A stretch of DNA of 7,861 nt from Xanthobacteraceae bacterium (GTDB lineage: Bacteria; Pseudomonadota; Alphaproteobacteria; Rhizobiales; Xanthobacteraceae), in assembly GCA_030037105.1 (NCBI GenBank), contig JASHRY010000214.1:1-7861 (forward strand). Direction: 5' to 3'. The notes under the pieces were generated by a model. That model ran no database searches and was not told where the DNA came from. It saw nothing but the letters and a program-made list of their open reading frames with translations. Position 1 is the stretch's first letter. Every line of letters starts with the position of its first letter. Shown in pieces: positions 1 to 7,108 of this stretch. Made by a program: the position numbers and the translations under genes.

Positions 1-743
1 GGGTTTGCCTGCAACACGTCCTCGACCAACTTTAGCTGTACTTCCTTGCCGGTGTCTCCGTATTTCGTGGCAACGATCTTGATCGCGCTGTCTTTGGTGG
101 CATTATTGAAGCCCTTGTTGCCCGCCTCGACCCAACCAGCGCCGGGCGGCCCGGGAAACCAAGCCACCTCAACGGGGGCGGAGCCCTTCGGGTGCAGTTT
201 GGCGATGTATTCGCCGGCCTTGTAACCCATCGTCTCGAATGACACGAGCGACTTAGCGGAGATGTCCTTGGACGACATGCCGTTCACCAGATCGATGACC
301 GGAATCCCCTTGTCGTGGAGCCGCTTCACGGTCTCGTTCAAGCCGTCATAGGAAATCGCACCGATGTCGACCGCTTCCGCGCCCTGCGACACACAATCTT
401 CGATCTGCGATATTTGTTTGCTCAGGTTGGTGTATCCACCGGCTTCGACGAGATGCATCGCAACCCCGAGGTCCTTTGCTTCCTGCGAGACGCCGTAGTC
501 AACGGCGAGCCAGTAGGCATCCTTCATGTGCGGAAATGAAACGCAGATGTTCCATTTCTTGCTCGCTTTCTCAAGCGGCGTATACATGACCTGCGTAACC
601 GGGCTGTTCATATCGAACGGCGGATTATGCTCTTCGACTGGAGACGGGTACCACTTTTTGCTCTGCGGGTAGGCGCCTGAACTCGCGAGCGCCAGCACCG
701 CCCCCACCGCAAGTGCTCCTGCGGCGACAGCCGATCGCTTCAT
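1..743 (-). CDS. torT: TorT-like periplasmic substrate-binding protein (partial, 3' end outside window)
   Basis: The visible part is 247 residues; the reading frame runs off the window at position 1. The start is the ATG at 741-743, preceded by a GGGAGA ribosome site (751-756) with 7 nt spacing. Residues 1-26 look like a Sec signal peptide (MKRS, then a long Ala/Val/Leu core). The mature protein has the periplasmic binding protein type 1 fold, and its stretches resemble TorT as I remember it: WNICVSFPHMKDAYW (64-78), QISQIEDCV (110-118), GAISYDGLN (128-136), VAWFPGPPGAGWVEAG (193-208) and ATKYGDTGK (225-233). Known of the family: E. coli TorT binds trimethylamine N-oxide in the periplasm and signals through the sensor kinase TorS. 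No TorS, TorR or TMAO reductase gene is visible here, so the ligand is unproven; an ABC-type sugar-like binding protein is the alternative. The gene diverges from the LysR-type regulator at 947. Confidence 0.85.
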   Translation of the reverse strand, partial: MKRSAVAAGALAVGAVLALASSGAYPQSKKWYPSPVEEHNPPFDMNSPVTQVMYTPLEKASKKWNICVSFPHMKDAYWLAVDYGVSQEAKDLGVAMHLVEAGGYTNLSKQISQIEDCVSQGAEAVDIGAISYDGLNETVKRLHDKGIPVIDLVNGMSSKDISAKSLVSFETMGYKAGEYIAKLHPKGSAPVEVAWFPGPPGAGWVEAGNKGFNNATKDSAIKIVATKYGDTGKEVQLKLVEDVLQAN

Positions 744-754
744 TGTTTGCTCTC

Positions 755-764
755 CCTAGCTAGG
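755..764. repeat. 10-bp perfect palindrome CCTAGCTAGG abutting the torT ribosome site
   Basis: The palindrome contains CTAG twice and overlaps the 5' end of the GGGAGA Shine-Dalgarno sequence of torT by two bases. CTAG is scarce in many proteobacterial genomes, which makes two overlapping copies notable, but no function can be assigned. Confidence 0.35.
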
Positions 765-799
765 TTGTCGCGGGCAAGACCGGGCCGTCTTTGATTTTT

Positions 800-819
800 T
801 GCGGACGACGGTTGCCGCA
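800..819. repeat. Inverted repeat TGCGG-N10-CCGCA in the torT leader
   Basis: Perfect 5-bp arms lie at 800-804 and 815-819. The element sits between the predicted torT -10 box and the gene, where a repressor could block elongation or an RNA hairpin could form. The arms are short, so chance is possible in GC-rich DNA. Confidence 0.3.
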
Positions 820-834
820 TCCCGCTAAATAACG

Positions 835-864
835 ATGATCTCACCGCAAATTTCATAATGTCAA
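835..864 (-). promoter_or_regulatory. Candidate sigma70-type promoter of torT
   Basis: Read on the minus strand, a perfect -35 hexamer TTGACA (859-864) is followed after 18 nt by GATCAT (835-840), which matches the -10 consensus at 4 of 6 positions. This would give a 5' leader of roughly 85 nt before the torT ATG. The -35 touches CATAAT (854-859, plus strand), a 5-of-6 match to a -10 box that could serve the divergent regulator gene, although that box has no good -35. Such back-to-back overlap is common for LysR regulators and their targets. A T-N11-A spacing, the loose LysR-binding signature, is present at 851-863 but is too short to mean much alone. Judged by eye only. Confidence 0.4.
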
Positions 865-946
865 TTGGGACGGCACTAACTTGATGTATCCACTGTGGTG
901 CACTAGAGTAGCCACAAGATTCGGCACTCAAAGAAGCCGCGATGGC

Positions 947-1912
947 ATGGTTCTCCAAAGCAAGGGCTCTGCCGGGAAGCGAGGCGGACGAACCCTTTCC
1001 TACTCAAGACGTCTGCCGCCGCTAACGATGGTCCGCGCCTTCGAGGCCGCGGCGCGCACTGGCAGCATGCGCAAGGCCGAGGACGATATCGGCATCAGTC
1101 ATACGGTCATCAGTCGACATGTCAGCAATCTGGAAGCATGGGCAGGACGGAAGCTACTGGTTTCCGGCCCACGCGGGGTGAAACTTACGCGCGAGGGCGA
1201 AATTTTTTTCGCCACCGTATCCAAAGCATTGCAAATGATCGTTTCTGCTGCGGTCGAACTGCGTCCATCGGCGCGACCAGGCATGCTGCGCATCTGGTCG
1301 GTACCCGGACTTGCCACACGCTGGTTGGCGCCGCGCTTGTCGATGATCGAAAAGACACTTGCCGGAGCCGAAATCGTTCTGCGCGCGATCGACCGGCCGC
1401 CCGACTTCGCCAAATCCGAGGCCGACGTGATGATAGGATTTGGCGATCCTCCCTCCGATGCCATTCCACTCGTGTCGCCGCGTATGTTTCCCGTGGCCAG
1501 CAAGCGATGGACCTTCGAAAACAGAATACCCGCGACTCTTGCCGCGCTGGCCGATCTGCCGCTCATTCATGAAGAGAGCCGACGGCAATGGACTGAATGG
1601 TTCGAAAAGGCGGGGATTGTCTTGACCAAGCCGTTAAGCGGGCCACTGCTTTGGGATGCAAGTTTGGGGTTCGATGCGGCGCTGGCCGGTCAAGGCGTAG
1701 CACTGGCATCGCGCTTAACCGCGGGCGACGAAATTGACTGTGGCAATTTGGTCGAGCTTCTGACAACGGACGTGCGGCTGCAAGGCTATTATCTACTCAT
1801 CCGACCGGACCTTATTCGTGATCCGCTGACGCTGCGTTTCCGGCGGTGGATTGAAGAGCACATACGCGACGACGAGCGCAAGTCTCCGGTGAAGCCAGCC
1901 TTGCGGAGGTAG
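947..1912 (+). CDS. LysR-family (GcvA-like) transcriptional regulator
   Basis: A 321-residue protein, a normal length for the family. Residues about 22-82 form the winged helix-turn-helix: RRLPPLTMVRAFEAAARTGS (21-40), then KAEDDIGISHTVISRHVSNLE (43-63), with the recognition helix around SHTVISRHVSNLE and the wing GPRGVKLTREGE (74-85). The effector-binding domain follows from about residue 112 (GMLRIWSVPGLATRWLAPRL, 112-131). The RRLPPL leader is typical of the GcvA-like branch and is close to the start in relatives, so I prefer the ATG at 947 to the in-frame ATG at 884, whose extra 21 residues do not look LysR-like. Neither start has a strong ribosome site (AAGAAG lies 10 nt before 947). The protein probably autoregulates and controls the divergent torT gene, as is usual for divergent LysR genes; this is inference from position. 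The specific effector is unknown. Confidence 0.88.
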   Translation: MVLQSKGSAGKRGGRTLSYSRRLPPLTMVRAFEAAARTGSMRKAEDDIGISHTVISRHVSNLEAWAGRKLLVSGPRGVKLTREGEIFFATVSKALQMIVSAAVELRPSARPGMLRIWSVPGLATRWLAPRLSMIEKTLAGAEIVLRAIDRPPDFAKSEADVMIGFGDPPSDAIPLVSPRMFPVASKRWTFENRIPATLAALADLPLIHEESRRQWTEWFEKAGIVLTKPLSGPLLWDASLGFDAALAGQGVALASRLTAGDEIDCGNLVELLTTDVRLQGYYLLIRPDLIRDPLTLRFRRWIEEHIRDDERKSPVKPALRR

Positions 1913-1944
1913 GTTTTTGGTGTGTCCAATGGAGGAAATTCCGA

Positions 1945-1972
1945 TTGCGCGGCTGTTCGTATCGAAGCGCAA
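1945..1972. repeat. Bulged inverted repeat between convergent genes
   Basis: TTGCGC (1945-1950) pairs with GCGCAA (1967-1972), and inside it TTCG (1956-1959) pairs with CGAA (1963-1966) around the loop TAT. This makes a 10-bp stem with a 5-nt bulge on one side. It lies between the 3' ends of the LysR gene and tadC, where a two-way terminator would be expected, but no uridine tract follows on either strand. A perfect palindrome AGCGGCCGCT follows at 1979-1988. RNA end protection or chance are alternatives to termination. Confidence 0.35.
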
Positions 1973-2039
1973 GGCGTAAGCGGCCGCTGCTTGAACAAAC
2001 AAAAGCATCAGGTGGCTCACGGGAGGGAAAAGAAAGCGC

Positions 2040-2999
2040 TCACCAATTGCCGGTGACCATCCGCACGATGACCGGGCAAAGAATGACCACGAACAGCACC
2101 GGGAAGATGCAGGTCATCATCGGCACCGCGAGCTTGGCCGGCAGGGCGTAGGCCTTCTCTTCGGCGCGCGACAATCGCTTGTGGCGCATGTCCTCGCTGT
2201 AGACGCGCAGCGCATCGCCGATGCTGGAGCCAAGTTCCTCCGACTGTTGAATGAGCACGGCGAAGGCACGCGCCTCTTCGAGGCTGAGCCGGTCGCCGAG
2301 ATGCTCGAGCGCGTCGGTCATGGTGCGCCCGGCGCGAATTTCGAGATTGGCCATGTGGATGTTGGCGGCGAGCGAGGGATAGGTATCGGCGAGCTCGCGG
2401 CCGACCCGGTCGAGCGCAGCTTCGAAGGCAAGCCCGGCGTCGGCGCACACGACCAGAAGGTCCATGAGATCGGGAAGGCCGGCCCGATGCTCCTGACGCC
2501 TGGCGTTGATCCGGCGGTCGAGATAGAAGCTCGGTATCAAATATCCGCAGACGCCGCCGGCCATGACGAAAAGCCAGAACGACGATTTGCCGGCCATGTG
2601 GAACAGCGGCAGGACGAAGAAAAAGACCACGGCGGCGCCGATCGCCAGGACCGTGCGCGCGATGAAGAAATAAGCCGCCGCGTGCGCATTATAGATGCCG
2701 GCTTGCACGAGCCGGCTGCGCAGCATTTTCATATCATTGGTGTCGGCCGACGAATAATGCTTTGCCGTGTAATCGATCAGCTTGCGCGCCGCCTTGAGGC
2801 CCGAATAACGCAGCGAACGGCGGCCGACCGAGGAATTCTGGTTGAGGCCGACGCCGGCGGCGCGACGACGCACCGCTTCCCGCGCGCTAACGCCGATCAT
2901 CACCGCGGCGGCAAACGTGCCGGCGGAGAGGAAGATGAGAAGTCTCATCGTCGCGGTCAGGCTGTCACCGAACAGGCCGAGGATGCTGCTTGCGTGCAT
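2040..2999 (-). CDS. tadC: Tad pilus inner-membrane platform protein TadC (type II secretion F family)
   Basis: A 319-residue polytopic membrane protein of usual TadC length. Likely membrane segments are at about 19-36, 112-133, 140-160 and 290-312. The cytoplasmic T2SSF (GspF-like) domain spans about 175-300, including LPDLMDLLVVCADAGLAFEA (175-194), a region enriched in TadC proteins, and QQSEELGSSIGDAL (251-264). With TadB it should form the inner-membrane platform on which CpaF drives pilin polymerisation. The ATG at 2997-2999 lies 3 nt after the tadB stop codon and has no clear Shine-Dalgarno sequence, so translational coupling to tadB is likely. It is the last gene of the operon in this window: downstream comes the convergent LysR gene, not tadD. 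Family assignment is firm; which of the two F-family proteins is called TadB or TadC rests on gene order and sequence style. Confidence 0.92.
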   Translation of the reverse strand: MHASSILGLFGDSLTATMRLLIFLSAGTFAAAVMIGVSAREAVRRRAAGVGLNQNSSVGRRSLRYSGLKAARKLIDYTAKHYSSADTNDMKMLRSRLVQAGIYNAHAAAYFFIARTVLAIGAAVVFFFVLPLFHMAGKSSFWLFVMAGGVCGYLIPSFYLDRRINARRQEHRAGLPDLMDLLVVCADAGLAFEAALDRVGRELADTYPSLAANIHMANLEIRAGRTMTDALEHLGDRLSLEEARAFAVLIQQSEELGSSIGDALRVYSEDMRHKRLSRAEEKAYALPAKLAVPMMTCIFPVLFVVILCPVIVRMVTGNW

Positions 3000-3002
3000 G
3001 GA

Positions 3003-3980
3003 TCAGATCTTGAAGTTCACCATTTTGAACATGATCAGATTGCCCACCAGCATCCAGAAGACGGCGCCGCCGAGCAGAACCTTGGTGAGGTGTTCATGCC
3101 AGACCGAAGCGTAGAAGCTGGGGGCGACGAATTGGATAACGAAAAATAACCCGATCGGCAGCGCCGAAAGGATCATCGCCGAGGCACGTGCTTCGGAAGC
3201 AAGTGCCCGGATTTTACGCCGCATCTTGAAGCGCTGGCGGATGACGCCGGAGAGGTTTTCTAGAATCTCGCCGAGATTGCCGCCGGTAGAGCCTTGAATG
3301 CCCACCGCGGTGATGAACAGCGGCAGGTCGTCCGCGCCGATGCGGCTGTAAAGGTTGCGCATCGCCGTTTCCAGATCGGCTCCGTAGGTGACCTCGTCGG
3401 ACACGATGCCGAATTCCGAGCCCATCGGATCCGGCATTTCCCGGCCCACCATGTTGATGGCGATGGGCACCGGATGGCCGGCGCGCAGACTGCGCACGAT
3501 AATGTCGAGCGCATCGGGGAATTGGGCAGCGAACTTCTTCTGCCGATTGCGGCGCAGCAGGCGCAGCAGCAAATAAGGCAGCGTCGTGGCGCTCACCAGC
3601 GCCGCCAGGATTGCCGTGATGAAATCTTGGCGGAGCACCAACGCGGCGACGAATGCCGCGACGCCGAGCGCGGCAATTATGAGAATAAGACGGGTAAATC
3701 CCATGCTGATGCCCGATTGCAGGATCAGCCGGTTGATCGCGACAAGGGGGAGCCGGTAATTGCCGGCTTCGGTGAGTCCGCGTTCGCGCCGCAACTCGAT
3801 GAGGACGCTTTCGCGATCGGGACGATCCTTCGCCAGCCGCAGCCGCCGGTTGATCTGGCTGCGATAAGACGCCGCGGAAAAGCACAGCAGATAGACGACC
3901 TCGACCGTCAGCCCCGCCGAAACCGCGACGAACAGCCAGATCAGATAGATCGAGTCGAAATCGAACGACAGGAACGACAT
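3003..3980 (-). CDS. tadB: Tad pilus inner-membrane platform protein TadB (type II secretion F family)
   Basis: A 325-residue membrane protein with predicted membrane segments at about 11-33, 96-117, 119-141, 266-288 and 299-321. The T2SSF domain occupies about 150-285, with the family motifs FPDALDIIVRSLRAGHP (154-170), a Gly-rich turn ALGVAAF-like helix before it, and GIQGSTGGNLGEILENLS (227-244). It partners with TadC in the platform complex in the inner membrane and is expected to contact the ATPase CpaF. The gene starts 6 nt after the cpaF stop and lacks a strong ribosome site, which suggests coupled translation from cpaF. A basic loop (residues 40-67, rich in Arg and Lys) after the first membrane helix fits a cytoplasmic segment. 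Length and order match Caulobacter-type cpa clusters (CpaG equivalent). Confidence 0.92.
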   Translation of the reverse strand: MSFLSFDFDSIYLIWLFVAVSAGLTVEVVYLLCFSAASYRSQINRRLRLAKDRPDRESVLIELRRERGLTEAGNYRLPLVAINRLILQSGISMGFTRLILIIAALGVAAFVAALVLRQDFITAILAALVSATTLPYLLLRLLRRNRQKKFAAQFPDALDIIVRSLRAGHPVPIAINMVGREMPDPMGSEFGIVSDEVTYGADLETAMRNLYSRIGADDLPLFITAVGIQGSTGGNLGEILENLSGVIRQRFKMRRKIRALASEARASAMILSALPIGLFFVIQFVAPSFYASVWHEHLTKVLLGGAVFWMLVGNLIMFKMVNFKI

Positions 3981-3986
3981 GGCGGA

Positions 3987-5405
<1,419 letters not shown>

Positions 5406-5455
5406 ATCGCTGTCCTATGCCGTCAACGCCGCGAAGCGGTCCGCCATGACCGAGC

Positions 5456-6679
5456 CTACGGTCGCGCCCATGCGAGCTTGAACTTCTTTGCCGCATGCGC
5501 GGGCTCTTTGCCGGCTTTGCCCGCGGCGTGCGGCAAGATCAATTTCTTGAGCTGGAGCGTGATTTGGTTGCCCGGCTTGACCTCTTCGAGCGGAACGCCG
5601 CGATCGATGGCTTCGCGCACGAGGGCATAATTGTTCGGCACGCAGGCCACGAATGCGTCGCCGATCGCCTGCTCGATGTCGCTGCGGCGCAAGCCGGCCG
5701 AAAAAAGCTTGTGCACGAAGCGATTGATGATGACTTGCGGCTTCGGACCGTCGCCGAGCCGCTCCCGGATGGCTTCGACCAGTTGCCGCGCTTGGCGCAG
5801 CCCGGGCACGGTCGTCTCGCTGACGATGAACAGATGGTTGGAACCGAGCAGGACGTTGTCGGTCCAGGAGAACCAAGTGCGCGGCATGTCGAACACCACG
5901 AAATCGAAATGCGCCGACACCAGATCGAGCAGTCTGGTCACGACGTCGGGATCGAACGAACGCATTTCCGCCGGCCGGTTCGGCGCCGCGACCACCGCGA
6001 GTCCGGAGGGGTGGTGCGAAAGCATGACTTCGAGGAGTTGCCGATCGAGCCGCTCCGGGCGGGGTTCGATCTCGCCGAGATTGAGGCGCGGCTCGATATC
6101 GAGGTAATCGGCGCAGGCGCCGTGCTGGAAGTTGAGATCGACGAGACAGGTCGTGGTTTTGCCGCGCGTGCCGCTGTTCAGGAGCAGCATGGCGGTCTGC
6201 ACCGCAAGGGTGGTCACGCCGGCGCCGCCGACGGCCGGCAAAAAGGTGAAGATCTGCGCTTCCGGCGCCTCCGCATCGGTCGGGTCCTTGGCGACGCGCG
6301 CGCAGGCGCGAATGAGTTCGGCCGGGGGCACCGGCTTGACCAGAAAATCGGCCACCCGCATTTGCATGAGCCGGCGGGCGACGACTTTCTCGAAGCTTCG
6401 CGCCACCGCGATGACCGGCGGCCAATTGCCGGTGCGCGCCATAATGCGCTCGAGCGCTGCCAGCTCGGCGTCATCGCCGGCGTCGAGGTCGGCGATGACT
6501 ACGGTGGCGCCGTCAAGATCGATGTCGTCGCGGCCCGACAGCCTGGTCTTGACGACCGCGAGGCCGATTTGCGCGCTGGTGCTGAACGCGGCGCGAACGG
6601 ACGCCTCGAACGCATCATCGGCGGTCAAAACGACCAGCGTGGTTACGCCCGTTGGATTTTTGGATCGGCCGATGCGCAT
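5456..6679 (-). CDS. cpaE: Tad pilus localisation ATPase-like protein CpaE (TadZ)
   Basis: A 407-residue two-domain protein. Residues about 12-130 form a receiver-like domain: acidic residues D21/D22 after the first strand, D64 in VVIADLD (60-66), and K115 in DFLVKPV (111-117). Residues about 141-375 form a ParA/MinD-like domain with the deviant P-loop VGGAGVTTLA (150-159), the LVDLNFQHG strand (179-187) and the Walker B-like FDFVVFDMP (258-266). The P-loop carries no lysine at either usual place, a feature also known in other CpaE/TadZ proteins. A basic Lys/Ala tail (about 378-407) closes the protein. In the family, CpaE/TadZ marks the site of Tad assembly, often at a cell pole, and recruits other components. 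The ATG at 6677-6679 has only a weak ribosome site (GAG about 9 nt upstream) and lies 30 nt after the lipoprotein gene. Confidence 0.93.
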   Translation of the reverse strand: MRIGRSKNPTGVTTLVVLTADDAFEASVRAAFSTSAQIGLAVVKTRLSGRDDIDLDGATVVIADLDAGDDAELAALERIMARTGNWPPVIAVARSFEKVVARRLMQMRVADFLVKPVPPAELIRACARVAKDPTDAEAPEAQIFTFLPAVGGAGVTTLAVQTAMLLLNSGTRGKTTTCLVDLNFQHGACADYLDIEPRLNLGEIEPRPERLDRQLLEVMLSHHPSGLAVVAAPNRPAEMRSFDPDVVTRLLDLVSAHFDFVVFDMPRTWFSWTDNVLLGSNHLFIVSETTVPGLRQARQLVEAIRERLGDGPKPQVIINRFVHKLFSAGLRRSDIEQAIGDAFVACVPNNYALVREAIDRGVPLEEVKPGNQITLQLKKLILPHAAGKAGKEPAHAAKKFKLAWARP

Positions 6680-6709
6680 GGTTTCAGGCTCGCATGGCGC
6701 GGGCGAACG

Positions 6710-7108
6710 TTATTTGCCGGGTCCGGCGGTTGTCGCGGCATTGCCCCCCGCTTGCGCGCCGCCGGTATTCATCTGGCCCTCGCACGAATCCGCCGTCGAC
6801 GGCGACGGAGTCGTGCCGGCGACCACCGTCGTGTTAAGGTCGGTCGGGCGGGCGACCTTGTCGGCGCGGTAGCACTGCACCGCCCGCTGCATCCGCTCGC
6901 CGTTGAACGCGATGTTCGTGTTGTCGCTGTGCGGTGGCCACGGGTCGACCGTCTGCTCGGCCATGTTGGCGGCGACGGCGTCGCCGCCAGAGAGCGCAAT
7001 CGTGTCGCGCCGGTCGAAGTAGATGTCGGAGCAGCCGGCGAGCACCGCGCCGAGCGTTACCACGGCCGCAACCGTGCGCGCCGCGGCGTTAGTCCCTGGC
7101 CGACACAT
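6710..7108 (-). CDS. Small Tad-operon lipoprotein in the cpaD position
   Basis: A 132-residue predicted lipoprotein. The start is the ATG at 7106-7108: it is preceded by a very strong AAGGGGGG ribosome site about 4 nt upstream and gives a proper lipoprotein signal (basic residues, hydrophobic AAVVTLGAVLAGC, lipobox LAGC with Cys26). Ser follows Cys26 and no Asp is at +2, so outer-membrane sorting is expected. The mature part has SDIYFDRRDTIALSGGDAVA (27-46), then VDPWPP (54-59), NIAFNGERMQRAVQCYR (65-81) and a low-complexity Ser/Thr/Gly/Ala tail (about 92-132). I do not recognise a CpaD domain; typical CpaD proteins are longer. I recall short proteins with SDIYFDRR and DPWPP motifs in rhizobial Tad loci, from memory only. 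It overlaps the end of cpaC by 20 nt. A role as secretin partner or pilotin is inference from position; it could be a divergent CpaD. Confidence 0.8.
   Translation of the reverse strand: MCRPGTNAAARTVAAVVTLGAVLAGCSDIYFDRRDTIALSGGDAVAANMAEQTVDPWPPHSDNTNIAFNGERMQRAVQCYRADKVARPTDLNTTVVAGTTPSPSTADSCEGQMNTGGAQAGGNAATTAGPGK

Noticed and set aside
315..539. 74-codon plus-strand frame inside torT
   Set aside because: Antisense to a convincing TorT coding sequence and without any ribosome site or motif.
740..958. 72-codon minus-strand frame across the torT leader
   Set aside because: It covers the promoter region and the torT start, with no ribosome site or recognisable protein; most likely a chance frame.
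1884..1918. Possible terminator of the LysR gene (CTCCG ... CGGAG followed by TTTTT)
   Set aside because: The 5-bp stem has a 15-nt loop, overlaps the end of the coding sequence, and only five T follow after an interruption; too weak to call.
2181..3149. 322-codon open frame on the plus strand
   Set aside because: Antisense shadow of tadC, which has clear membrane segments and a T2SSF domain on the other strand.
5415..6425. 336-codon frame on the minus strand
   Set aside because: Out-of-frame overlap of cpaE; cpaE has recognisable receiver and ParA-like domains, this frame has an Arg/Ala-rich sequence only.
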